Shown piece after piece: positions 8,754 through 16,675 of a stretch of 16,675 nt of DNA. This DNA comes from Fragilaria radians. Lineage: Eukaryota; Bacillariophyta; Fragilariophyceae; Fragilariales; Fragilariaceae. Position 1 is the stretch's first letter. Every line of letters begins with the position of its first letter. The stretch is taken from contig CAAAJI010000034.1 in assembly GCA_900642245.1 (NCBI GenBank), positions 13,069-29,743 of the forward strand, read 5' to 3'. Position numbers and translations under genes: made by a program. The notes beneath the pieces are model-generated. The model was not told where the DNA came from and made no database searches. It worked only from the letters and a program-made list of their open reading frames with translations.

Positions 8754-9555
8754 GTTTCGAATGCTAACGAGGCAAACAAAAAACACATTAAATTTTTTCG
8801 TTAGACTTCAATTTCTTTTGTCTCCTCAGTTGGCCTGTGCTAACCCTTAACCCTTGTGCATTTTGTTAGTACAGAAATACACAAGAAAGTGTTCGAGTAG
8901 TTTACAGAGTTAGCGACTAAAAGTAATAGAAGTAAACCTGATTTAAATATTGGGAAGTAAAACAATAATTCCATCCTACTTCCATCCAGAATTATAAACT
9001 AGAATGTTGTCAAGACTTTCGATTGTAAACTGTAGAATATTTAACCCAATTGTCATTCAAATGCAACTGAAATGTGGATATTTTTAAAAGCAATATTAAT
9101 CTGCAACGAAATGAAATTCCTCCAAAACCATGAAAGAATAAATAACACTATTCCTTTAAATTGAGGAAAAAGATCTTTTGTGATTCTTAATCTTATGTCT
9201 AATTATAACTGGTTTAAAAGGCATTAATCATATGGATCAATTATATTGTTGTATGCTTGGGATGATTCTTATTGTATTAATCTTACATTTGCCTTATTTT
9301 TAAACTGTCAAACAATCAAAGAATACATTTTATAAAGTTAGCAAAACAACGATATTGACTTTGTAACAACAGCTTATTTTGATTTTTTCACCGACAATCC
9401 TTGACGTCACAATAACAGCAGCACCAATAACTTCTACAACAAAGAGCAAGCAAAAGCAAAAATATGTCTTTAAACCATATTTTAATAGGGGAAAAAAGGA
9501 AATTATTACCTTTACACCTTCCATATACCAATGCTAAATCAATGGTAGAATTTGC
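8754..9555. other. Non-coding AT-rich stretch
   Basis: No gene was recognised. A full palindromic CRE (TGACGTCA) lies at 9402-9409. Two minus-strand open frames (9330-9621) are cysteine- or leucine-rich and compositionally skewed, with no recognisable family, and partly enter the tandem repeat. Confidence 0.45.
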
Positions 9556-9870
9556 CTTAATATCTGTGATGTTGAATGAAACTTTAGATACCAATGACAT
9601 GTCAGATTGTATGACATGCAAATTCTAGGTTCACAAATAACAATCATATTTTTTGTCATAAATATTGCTGGAAATGTAAAAATTCAAAGATACATTCTCT
9701 TTTGGAAAATAATTAACTTTAACATCTGTGATTTTGAATGCAACTGTAGATACCACTGACATGTTATATCAAGTAGTAAATAGGTTCACTAATAACAATA
9801 AGAAATATCTTTGTCATACTGGAAATGTAAAATTCAAAGATACATTCTCTTTTGTAAAATAGTCAACTTT
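9556..9870. repeat. Imperfect tandem duplication, unit about 162 bp
   Basis: Unit 1 (9556-9717) and unit 2 (9718-9870) share the same order of blocks. These are ATCTGTGAT.TTGAATG, TAGATACCA.TGACATGT, TAGGTTCAC, CTGGAAATGTAAA and TTCAAAGATACATTCTCTTTTG, then AAAAT plus CAACTTT or TTAACTTT. Small indels and substitutions separate them. No coding sense is visible. It appears to be a local duplication of non-coding DNA; no third unit was seen on either side. Confidence 0.85.
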
Positions 9871-10459
9871 GCGGTGCAAAGCAAGCACCAACTACTAGTA
9901 CTACTTTAAAAAATAAAGATTAAACCTTTTCAATATCTCATATCTTCTCATTGCGATGCTTTAACATAATAAAAGCATATTTCTTTTTTATGTTAGTTGT
10001 TAGCCTTTCAATTTCTCTTGTTTATTCAGCTTGACTCTCTGAACATTTAAATGCTTTAAGAGATAAAACATTAATAAAGTTCCTCACTAATTGCTCTTCA
10101 CTCCCAAACCACAGGCCCATAGGAAGTTGTAGAGGCCCCTTCTCCATTTATACTACCTCAGAGCAATTATAATCTGCCAGACAAACCATTCAAAAACACG
10201 AGTAGAAAAGGCAGAGTTTGGACCATTAATAAACCTGCTACAAAGGAAACCTTTAGAAGTTAGAATAGGCAAAGGTGTTAAGGTTCCATATCCCATAGCT
10301 CATGGTAAAGGTGAGAAGGATAGGCGGTTGAAAAAATTTCACAAGCAAGGCGGAAAGAACGTCAACAGAATGTTATTCATAGTTTTGCTTCTTTTACAGT
10401 CATTAGGTGCGTCTTGGGAAGTTTGATAGAAAAAAGTTACAAAAGCCTGGAAATTCAAT
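9871..10459. other. Non-coding stretch
   Basis: No recognised gene. The segment at about 10090-10380 is less AT-rich and contains a plus-strand open run (around 10145-10262, ending in TAG) that reads moderately like protein but matches no family I know. Confidence 0.4.
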
Positions 10460-10669
10460 TTATATTAAATCTTTGTTTTGCATGTATGGTAGCATGGCAA
10501 CGGAGGCTTTATAGCCCCCGGTCGTGACACTGTCATGATGACCGTCTTTTCGGCATAAATTGGCATGTTGTACTTTAATTGAATGCTGAAGCAAGGATGA
10601 TACAAGCGATTCTAAAGTCTCACCATGTTTCATACTGTCTCCAGCCAACGTGTGGATAGAAATTTTCAT
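10460..10669 (-). CDS. Doubtful small hypothetical protein, 69 codons
   Basis: ATG at 10669 to a stop at 10460, on the same strand as and 110 bases downstream of the NOG2 gene. Composition is balanced (contains ESLVSSLLQHSIKVQHANLC) and base content is closer to coding than that of its surroundings. No signal peptide, membrane segment or known family is visible. It may be chance, part of the NOG2 3' untranslated region, or an exon of a larger gene. Confidence 0.2.
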   Translation of the reverse strand: MKISIHTLAGDSMKHGETLESLVSSLLQHSIKVQHANLCRKDGHHDSVTTGGYKASVAMLPYMQNKDLI

Positions 10670-10779
10670 AAAAAAACATTAGGAGATGAATGCACCTAGA
10701 CTTTTCAAATCAATCAATTTTTCGAAAACCAATGTTTGGTGCCTATATTTGTGCATTTGGTATTGAGAGTAGTGTTTCA

Positions 10780-12576
10780 TTATTTTTTATTTTCGTTCTT
10801 AGTACTCGACATTGTGATAGCATCATCATCATCTTGATTTTCGGAAGTTTGGACTTCCGAATCTTTATCCATGATCATAGTTAAGCTTTCATTACCAATG
10901 CCATCGTTGGATTCTTCAGACTCTTTGAGTTCTGGTGGTGCGACATAATGTGGTAGGCGACCGCGCTGAAAGTCCATAATCAACTGAATTGCAGAGCTTC
11001 GTAAACATGGCTCTCCTCCCTTAAGCAAACGTCCGGAACGTAATGAAATTCGTTCCAAGAGTTCCTTGGATGTGGAGTAGGTTGCATCATCCGGTGATAG
11101 CTGATACTGAGCCACAATATGCTCTCGCTTTACTTTCTCTAATATGGCATCGATGAATTCTTCGGGATTTTCCAATCGTTCAACTCGAACAACTCCCTTG
11201 AGAACAGAATCGACTTCTGTGTCACCCGCTGTATCGACAACGACACCCGGACAATCAATTAGAGAAACCCTTTTAAATAGGGAAACATATTGCCATATTT
11301 TGGTCTCTCCTGGAATTGGGGCTACCTTACAACTCTTTTGTGAAATCAGAGTATTAATGACAGAAGACTTTCCGCAATTAGGATATCCCACAACACCGAC
11401 ACTAATTTGTTTCTTGTCATCATGCAATTTAGCAAATTGGCGCAACAAACTGATCAAAGCTCCTTTTCCAAAGGCATGCGTCAATGAGGCATGAAAGGCA
11501 ATGGTTGGTCTGACCTTGGATAATTCTCCAACCCATCGCTTGGCTACCCAATTTGGAACTAAATCAATTTTGTTGATGATAAACACCAAATGTTTGTGAG
11601 ATGCATTTTTAGCAATGTGGCGTTCAATCATCGTACAACGAGTACCAGGTACATTTCTTGCATCGATGACATGCAACACGACATCTGAACAGTCAATTAC
11701 TTTGAAGAATTCTCCCCAAATTCGCTTTGATTGTCCCTTATTAAACATATCATCTTTAACTTGATGATGCCAATCCACTCCTTCGCCAGACGTTACTTCG
11801 ACATTAGAATCTTTACCCCAGGGAACCATTCCCTCACGTGCATTAATAGTTTGGTAGGTATCTATACTCGTTTTTGCTGCAACCAAGAGTGCAGCATAGG
11901 CTTCAGTGTCATCTTCAGGTCCCTTTGGGACGATTTGAGCGACATTTGAAGGAATTTGATTGGCGGCATTTGCTCCTTCTGCAGGCTTTGTGCTGTTTGT
12001 TGCGGAAGGATCCGTTAACGAAGTATCTGTACGTGCTTTCCAATATTGATCAAGCTTGACACGCTTCCTTCGACTTTTGGAACCAAAGGTGTGATCAAAT
12101 GGCTCATTTTCCAATAATCCATTATTCGATCCGCCTTTCTTATGGATCAACTCAGCCGCGTCTTGCAACAGCCCCATGGGTAATTTTTTCCGTTTCAATA
12201 CAACGGAATAGGGATCAGCCACTTTTTCTGTCATTTCAGCACGAAATCGATCCAATTCTGTGGCGCCAACAACTCTGGTATTGCCAAACCATCGACGATC
12301 GGGAGCAATCCGACCTGTGGACGATGTAATTTTCACATCTCCCGCTCGATCTTTCATCATAAACTGACCACCAACCACCGTTCCTTCTTTATTACGAATG
12401 GGTTTCCCATTCGTATATATTTTCAAACGACGTATCGTATCTGCACTACGATTATTTCGATCATTCAACTTTGGTGCAACGCGATTGACCTTGGATGATG
12501 CTGTTGATTTCTTCAACATATTCGATTTACTCTTATTCGGAGCTTGCTTGGTATACTTCCATCCTGTCTTCACCAT
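10780..12576 (-). CDS. NOG2: Nucleolar GTP-binding protein 2 (NOG2/NGP1 family)
   Basis: Single exon, 598 residues. Known role: circularly permuted GTPase of the nucleolus and nucleoplasm, needed for late maturation and export of the pre-60S ribosome. The N-terminal NGP1-specific domain covers about 35-175 (TIRRLKIYTNGKPIRNKEG, RWFGNTRV, DPYSVVLKRKKLP). The GTPase motifs come in permuted order. DARNVPGTR is at 305-313, G4 NKID at 335-338, G1 GYPNCGKSS at 397-405, the PGET G2 region at 422-425 and G3 DCPG at 441-444. All nucleotide-contact motifs look intact. A basic N-terminus suits nucleolar targeting. The C-terminus (551-598) is acidic and low-complexity, ending before the long lysine-rich tail of animal homologues; yeast Nog2 is somewhat shorter. 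Start is the first ATG, with MVKTGWKY followed by a basic stretch as in homologues. Lack of introns contrasts with the two-intron genes nearby. Confidence 0.96.
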   Translation of the reverse strand: MVKTGWKYTKQAPNKSKSNMLKKSTASSKVNRVAPKLNDRNNRSADTIRRLKIYTNGKPIRNKEGTVVGGQFMMKDRAGDVKITSSTGRIAPDRRWFGNTRVVGATELDRFRAEMTEKVADPYSVVLKRKKLPMGLLQDAAELIHKKGGSNNGLLENEPFDHTFGSKSRRKRVKLDQYWKARTDTSLTDPSATNSTKPAEGANAANQIPSNVAQIVPKGPEDDTEAYAALLVAAKTSIDTYQTINAREGMVPWGKDSNVEVTSGEGVDWHHQVKDDMFNKGQSKRIWGEFFKVIDCSDVVLHVIDARNVPGTRCTMIERHIAKNASHKHLVFIINKIDLVPNWVAKRWVGELSKVRPTIAFHASLTHAFGKGALISLLRQFAKLHDDKKQISVGVVGYPNCGKSSVINTLISQKSCKVAPIPGETKIWQYVSLFKRVSLIDCPGVVVDTAGDTEVDSVLKGVVRVERLENPEEFIDAILEKVKREHIVAQYQLSPDDATYSTSKELLERISLRSGRLLKGGEPCLRSSAIQLIMDFQRGRLPHYVAPPELKESEESNDGIGNESLTMIMDKDSEVQTSENQDDDDAITMSSTKNENKK

Positions 12577-12830
12577 TTTGTCTTTTTAACAACGACAGCA
12601 ACGAAGAAAAATAAAGACAAGATAATTCTCAAAGCAATTTAATTTGTTTGACTCAAGTATGATTAAGCAAGTTGAATGGTTGGTTGGCCCTCAAAAGGCA
12701 TTCTCATGGCGGAAGAGGGCAAGACAATTCTACTCTGTACAGTAAAAGTTAAATACAGTACTGGCAATACGGTGTAAGTACGACGATTCCGAACTATGAC
12801 GCATCAAAACTACCGGTAAGGCTGTATAAG
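12577..12830. promoter_or_regulatory. Upstream region of NOG2, bounded by an LTR
   Basis: The 254 bases between the NOG2 ATG and the left outer LTR must hold the NOG2 promoter and leader unless it extends into the LTR. TGACGC occurs at 12797-12802. No TATA-like box was singled out with confidence. The sequence does not resemble the gypsy integrase found to the right of the other LTR. Confidence 0.4.
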
Positions 12831-13193
12831 TGTTGTTCATTAATTGCTGGCAATATACTAAGGATACCAACAGAACAATATTTTGAAGTATCTCCGTCCA
12901 AGCTCAAAGCATAGATTGATATATTTTTATCGTGCATTCCTTAACTATCCTAATCGCCTACGTGATGGATACAGTGGACTCTCACGAGCCCTCTAATTAA
13001 GGCCAATTATACTTCACAATTATTCTTTCCAATCCATCCTTCTCATGTTGTTTTCCATATGTTTTGGCTCTTGAAGCAATCTCAACCTTCACAGCTTACA
13101 ACGTTTGTGCTTGAAAAACCTTGATATCCTCTGTAGAATCTATTGAAATTCTTGTCTTGGAGATTTTAGGCTTTTTCCTTTAAGAGTATAGCA
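12831..13193. repeat. Outer LTR, left copy
   Basis: Begins TGTTGTTCATTAATTGCTGG and ends GAGTATAGCA. It matches 16142-16504 over its full length without gaps, with about 22 substitutions by eye (about 94% identity). Similarity stops abruptly at both ends, which fixes the borders. Confidence 0.9.
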
Positions 13194-13267
13194 TGATGTT
13201 GCAAGTGTATTGACGTCGGTCCATGTTGCAACTTATTTACTGCCTGGTAGATTGAAATGAAGGCTAG
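13194..13267. other. Internal segment of outer element, left part
   Basis: 74 bases between the outer LTR and the inner copia LTR. ATGTTGCAA occurs twice (around 13196 and 13223). No coding content. No clear polypurine tract adjoins the outer LTR. Confidence 0.5.
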
Positions 13268-13475
13268 TTTTGAGTAAGCCACCTGAAATTGTCTTCTACT
13301 CTAACGATACACTTGACACCCTTAGAATGTTGTCAAAGGTATGCTTAAGGATCAAAATAACTCTTCAATTAACTGTCTTACTAGTTCGTCCTAGATACGA
13401 TTCTAAAAATTGAATCTTCGTACTTTTCTCTTCTTTCACACTGTACATACCACTAAACTTAACTAATATCCAACA
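13268..13475 (-). repeat. Inner copia 3' LTR
   Basis: Pairs with 15599-15792. It ends on the plus strand with TATCCAACA; its other end (TTTTGAGTAAGCC) is a mutated version of TGTTGGTAAGCC. About 10% substitutions plus indels, including an extra segment near 13412-13428, separate the two copies. Confidence 0.85.
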
Positions 13476-13544
13476 ATATCATCCTCAAACCTTGATTCTT
13501 GTCTCCTTTCCCTTGATGTTTCACTGTTGCTGTAGACATCAATT

Positions 13545-14160
13545 GACATCATCTTAGTCTTGCATACTCAATTTCCAATTTTTTGATGTAGAATAATCTA
13601 AAGTCATATCCAAATAATTGTAAATGTTTCCTCTGGTTGCTCATACTCTTCCAAGTTTATCGTCTCCATACTTCATGTCTAAACATTTGTGAAACATCAT
13701 GTCTTTAGCTCCAACAGTCCTGTTTGCAACACAAGGATCGTAAGGATTCACTTTAAATCCAATTTCTTCACGGACTATTCACGATTTCTTATAAAACATT
13801 AATGATGCTTGTAACATCCCATATAGTGCTTTTAAAACCTGCACATAAATCACTTTTTCATTGCCTTCTTCCATTACATGATTCTCGTAAACTTCAGGTT
13901 CAATTTTTACTAACATTTTTGCCAATGGTCCCTTATTCCTCATCATACCTCTCTCTTTTTTCTTCAACCTCCATCTGTACAAAGTCATTAGGTATATCTA
14001 CCGTCATGATATCTCTGTTTTCGTCTGCTTCAATTGCTGATGTTATCATAATAGCTTCTGTGAAGGCTTTTGGGCCGGTATCCTCCTCTGTGTCATTTTG
14101 CTGAATACTACCGTTGGCACATGTTCTGGCATTCATTCTTCCATCGGTCTTCTCAACTAA
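13545..14160 (-). pseudogene. Copia reverse transcriptase remnant, catalytic core deleted
   Basis: From about 14160 leftwards the minus strand reads EKTDGRMNARTCANGS, then ITSAIEADENRDIMTVDIPNDF, the entry to the copia RVT_2 domain. A frameshift near 13940-13985 leads to GPLAKMLVKIEPEVYENHV, ALYGMLQASLMFYKK, an in-frame TGA near 13778, and NPYDPCVANRTV. The next conserved part found is YLDMTLDYS (about 13620-13594). The stretch that should carry the catalytic YVDD pair is missing between them. Copia RNase H is absent, with sequence passing almost directly into the LTR. Confidence 0.85.
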
Positions 14161-14625
14161 AAAATGAACCTGTCCATTGCTCTTTGCATTTCTTGCTGTG
14201 TCAATTCACCCACATTACCTGGTTTAAATACAACTCTTTTGATTGCATTTCACTCATGGCTGCTTTATATCCACGTTCTCCAAAATTTTTGGTTTCTCTC
14301 TTGAGTCCATATGTCTCCGAAAATTGATAAGGCTATTTATGATTACAACCAATGATATTCTTTGTAATTTCTTCTCCTGTTTCAATCATATATCCTGTCC
14401 TTTCATTGGAACTTGGGTAATGGTCCTCCTCTTGATTGTCTGACCAGTGTTTAAGTCTAACAAATGACGCCCCCTTGAAATTATCAACATAACGTAAAGA
14501 GATGCAATCAATTACTCTCGGATGTTGCTAATTTTTTTAAAATAGTTTCATTGTGTGCTTGGACATACGTACCAAATGGTACAGCCCAATGCTTGTTGTA
14601 ATCGAGCGTTTGTTGATGCATTATC
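14161..14625 (-). pseudogene. Decayed copia pol linker between integrase and reverse transcriptase
   Basis: Weak minus-strand coding traces remain, in several frames. FGTYVQAHNETIL lies near 14570, ISLRYVDNFKGASF near 14500 and MIETGEEIT near 14370. This position matches the poorly conserved integrase C-terminal region of copia elements. No intact frame. Confidence 0.5.
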
Positions 14626-14898
14626 CTAATTGAGCTGTTTAGTGCACTCATTATCACAGAGAATTGTTGTTATCTTGAATCCAGCACAATTATTAATCTG
14701 AAGTACAGTGTCTATAGCACTCCTGTAGTCTTTCACATTCTGGCTTCGTTTAAACTCAGTTGTCCTGTACATTATCTTTCTTGAAACAGTGGTTATAAAG
14801 GATAATCCATTGATATTCATGATATCAACACACAAAGTAATGTCTTGATGATTATTAGTCAATTTCTTTTGGCATTTCCAAATAATCTGATGACACAT
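14626..14898 (-). pseudogene. Copia integrase core remnant
   Basis: A 90-codon open minus-strand frame contains ITLCVDIMNINGLSFITTVS, with the DI/DV catalytic aspartate context typical of copia integrases of the algal type. It then has YRSAIDTVLQINN and FKITTILCDNEC, where the second catalytic aspartate sits. The glutamate-containing end of the DDE triad is lost after a stop. Integrase would insert element cDNA into the genome; this copy cannot be functional. Confidence 0.75.
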
Positions 14899-15210
14899 CT
14901 AGCGGTTTATGTCGCATCAACTTCCCTTTTATCATACCAATGTCCTCACCAGAGATCATCTCAACAGCACAGTAATAGGTAAGTTTTTAATTGCTTTTGC
15001 TGTGACAATTAATTTAAATTCATTCAGGGATGGGATACCCAATACATGATATATTTTTCTGGTAAGTTTCAAATTGACGATTTGTAAGCATGTTCATATT
15101 CTTGTGTACACTATCCATAGGTACATTTGTGGTGCATGCTTGTTGATTCTTGTTATGAGGGAATAAAATAGTGCACTTGCAAATTTTGCATCACGTTTTG
15201 GCGTACTATT

Positions 15211-15258
15211 CTATCTGCAATTTGGTGACTTGTGACCAGGTTTACTACAGCAGTAACA
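15211..15258 (-). pseudogene. Gag CCHC zinc knuckle of the copia element
   Basis: The minus strand encodes CYCCSKPGHKSPNCR, an intact C-X2-C-X4-H-X4-C retroviral-type zinc knuckle that binds element RNA, directly followed by a TAG stop at 15211-15213. It is not in frame with the gag N-terminal piece at 15347-15571. Confidence 0.85.
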
Positions 15259-15346
15259 TTTTCCATCCAACTGAGAAAAATACAATTCTGGCTTTCATTA
15301 ATTTTGTTGTCATTTGTGCTTTCATTCTTCATTACTGATAGCTTGA

Positions 15347-15571
15347 TTATACTTGGATTGTCAAATGTATGATGAGGAATTCTATTGTTGATTCATAATC
15401 AGAGGCCTGGTTTGCAGAACCTAGATAATAGACATTATCTATCAGTGTCCTCTTTATCAGCTTGAACTGATAGTCTTTATTGTTGTTGTTGTCTTTAGTT
15501 TTGGTCTGGGATGTTCCCTTCTTGTTATTTGCTTCATATTTGACACTTTGTCTCCTTTTCTCGCCCGACGA
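15347..15571 (-). pseudogene. Gag N-terminal remnant of the copia element
   Basis: A 74-codon minus-strand open frame without an ATG, between TAA stops. It is basic and Asn-rich at first, then has VYYLGSANQASDYESTIEFL, which resembles the gag region of diatom copia elements. It begins just inside the 5' LTR, where gag is expected. The frame breaks before the zinc knuckle. Confidence 0.6.
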
Positions 15572-15598
15572 TTAGACTCTCCAATTGTTAGAATCATA

Positions 15599-15792
15599 TG
15601 TTGGTAAGCCACCTGAAATTTTCTTCTACTCTAACAATACACCAGACACCCTTAGAATGCGGTCAAAGGTATGCTTAAGGATCGAAATAACACTTCAGTT
15701 AACTGTCTTACTAATTCGTCTTAGATTCGATTCTAAAAACTTCTTTCATAATGTACCGTTTACATGCCACTAATTTTAACTGATATCCAACA
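15599..15792 (-). repeat. Inner copia 5' LTR
   Basis: Starts TGTTGGTAAGCC and ends TATCCAACA on the plus strand, with the perfect 6-bp terminal inverted repeat TGTTGG/CCAACA typical of copia LTRs. It matches 13268-13475 apart from substitutions and a few indels. No standard initiator-tRNA primer site was recognised just inside it. Confidence 0.88.
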
Positions 15793-16141
15793 TCTTGTAG
15801 ACTTGTTGATTAGGTTCACTTTTATCTCAAGAATCAATTGCTTTTATCACCGTTGTTGTGATTGCCAGTTTTGATGAAGAATCCACAAATAATAGTGAGC
15901 CCTTATGGCTCAGCCTGGATGCGCAGTGCTATATAGATGTAGATACAAAAAATAAAAATCGGCACATCCAAATGTCGCACGTTTTGACTTAGTGACCATT
16001 TGCAAGACCGCTTGTCACTACCTTGCCAGGAATTGCGTGAGTCAAGTAACCCCTAACCATTAGTGATACAGCACTAGTAGATACCAAGAAGATTGCTCGT
16101 TAAAGTCAAGAGTCACAGAGAACTTGAGTCAAATATTTTTC
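15793..16141. other. Internal segment of outer element, right part
   Basis: About 350 bases between the inner copia LTR and the right outer LTR. No coding sense was found. A small hairpin (TGAGCC / GGCTCA with a 5-base loop) lies at 15896-15912. One ACCCCTAACC string occurs near 16048. Neither a primer-binding site nor a polypurine tract is obvious beside the LTR. Confidence 0.45.
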
Positions 16142-16504
16142 TGTTGTTCATTAATTGCTGGCAATATACTAAGGATACCAACAAGACAATATTTTGAAGT
16201 ATCTCCGTCCAAGCTCAAAGCATAGATTGATATATTTTTAATGTGCTATCGTTAACTACCCTAATCGCCTACGTGACGGATACAATGGACTCTCATGGGC
16301 CCTCTAATTAGGGCCAATTATACGTCACAAATATTCTTTCCAATCCATCCTTCTCATATTGTTTTCCATATGCTTTGGCTCTTGAAGCAATCTCAACCTT
16401 CACAACTTACAACTTTTGTGCTTGAAAAACCTTGATATCCTCTGTAAAATCTATTGAAATTCTTGTCTTGGAGATATTTGGCTTTTTCCTTTAAGAGTAT
16501 AGCA
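16142..16504. repeat. Outer LTR, right copy
   Basis: Same length and borders (TG...CA) as 12831-13193, about 94% identical and gap-free. It is directly followed by gypsy integrase sequence, so its right edge is a clean junction. Confidence 0.9.
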
Positions 16505-16675
16505 TGAGGATAATGACTTGTTGTTGGTTTGGCTTTAATGCCATAGTTCTCACACATCTGTGTTTGAACTCACGTTTGAATTTGCCCCCATTGTCAAAAA
16601 CAATAAATTGAGGATGGGGATAATGTGCCAACCAGGTATTATAAAACGAATCCTGGATGGAAGTAGCCGTTTTAG
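16505..16675 (-). pseudogene. Ty3/gypsy integrase core fragment (continues past the window)
   Basis: Reading leftwards from the window end, the minus strand gives KTATSIQDSFYNTWLAHYP, then FIVFDNGGKFKREFK, carrying the second catalytic aspartate (DNGG) of the gypsy rve integrase core. A one-base frameshift follows near 16552, after which MCENYGIKAKPTTSHYP continues the family match. The match ends exactly at the outer LTR border. It is truncated on the left by the LTR and on the right by the window edge. Confidence 0.88.

Larger units (their letters stand above)
13268..15792 (-). mobile_element. Decayed Ty1/copia retrotransposon with both LTRs
   Basis: A 2.5-kb element bounded by LTRs of about 200 bp and coding on the minus strand, so the right copy is the 5' LTR. 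Order from 5': gag N-terminal frame (15571-15347), CCHC zinc knuckle (15258-15214), integrase (14898-14626) and reverse transcriptase (about 14160-13545). This order, integrase before reverse transcriptase, is diagnostic of Ty1/copia. The internal region (about 2.1 kb) is half or less of a usual copia element, so large deletions have occurred besides stops and frameshifts. A partly purine-rich GGTTTGAGGATGATA just before the 3' LTR (right of 13475 on the plus strand) could be the old polypurine tract. No target-site duplication is evident (GCTAG versus TCTTG). Confidence 0.88.
12831..16504. mobile_element. Nested LTR element: outer 363-bp LTR pair enclosing a copia element
   Basis: Two direct 363-bp repeats bound this 3,674-bp unit and begin TG and end CA. 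Between them lies a separate Ty1/copia element (13268-15792). Without it the outer internal region is only about 423 bp (13194-13267 plus 15793-16141) and shows no gag or pol. That would suit a small non-autonomous (TRIM-like) LTR element invaded by copia, or a larger non-autonomous element carrying old copia debris. No convincing primer-binding site or polypurine tract was seen next to the outer LTRs, so orientation is unknown. Flanking 5-mers (ATAAG left, TGAGG right) do not match, so no target-site duplication survives. Confidence 0.7.

Noticed and set aside
9330..9621. Minus-strand hydrophobic, cysteine-rich frames
   Set aside because: Low complexity, no homology recognised, and they run into the non-coding tandem repeat.
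11144..12589. Several plus-strand frames opposite NOG2
   Set aside because: Antisense shadows of a well-conserved GTPase gene.
13802..14443. Plus-strand frames in the copia region
   Set aside because: The minus strand encodes recognisable reverse transcriptase; the plus-strand frames are shadows.
13263..15797. GCTAG / TCTTG as a copia target-site duplication
   Set aside because: Only three of five bases agree, which is expected by chance.
1..16675. tRNA, rRNA or CRISPR array
   Set aside because: No cloverleaf, rRNA-like block or regularly spaced repeat array was seen on either strand by eye; a covariance-model scan was not possible.

Overview
The window looks like nuclear DNA of a stramenopile alga, most probably a diatom. 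The case rests on several things together: AT-rich sequence, short GT-AG introns (85, 80, 178 and 162 bp), a protein whose presequence has a signal peptide ending in SA|F (the plastid-import signature of diatoms and relatives), and decayed Ty1/copia elements whose gag and pol resemble the copia lineages known from diatom genomes. No species can be named from this. The first 21 bases are three copies of CCCCTAA, so the left edge may be near a chromosome end.

Layout. 1-21: telomere-like repeats. 157-1443 (+): three-exon gene for a secreted copper lytic polysaccharide monooxygenase (LPMO) with a C-terminal hevein-type chitin-binding module. 1444-3123: gene-poor, with an unclassified frameshifted coding remnant near 2322-2683. 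3124-4708 (-): a graveyard of retroelement pieces, a Ty1/copia gag with one internal stop and a Ty3/gypsy RNase H/integrase-linker fragment with several frameshifts. 4709-5724: no gene seen. 5725-7195 (+): three-exon NAD(H) kinase of the plant NADK3 type. 8028-8561 (-): hypothetical plastid-targeted protein whose 3' end is unresolved, with bZIP/CRE-type motifs upstream. 8562-10779: mostly empty, with a 162-bp tandem duplication and one doubtful 69-codon frame. 10780-12576 (-): intronless NOG2/NGP1 nucleolar GTPase, a 60S ribosome-assembly factor.

12831-16504 is a nested retroelement structure. Two 363-bp TG...CA direct repeats (outer LTRs, about 94% identical by eye) enclose a separate Ty1/copia element with its own TGTTGG...CCAACA LTRs (13268-13475 and 15599-15792) and badly decayed minus-strand gag, integrase and reverse transcriptase. 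The inner LTRs differ more from each other than the outer ones do, the reverse of simple nesting. The right outer LTR abuts a Ty3/gypsy integrase fragment that runs off the window.

The four recognisable host genes do unrelated jobs (polysaccharide oxidation, NADP(H) supply, a plastid protein, ribosome assembly) and are separated by kilobases, so no operon-like cooperation is implied. The most unusual material is the subtelomeric LPMO architecture, the age-inverted nested LTR element, and the plastid-gene promoter with clustered TGACG-type motifs. I did not find a convincing wholly new system.
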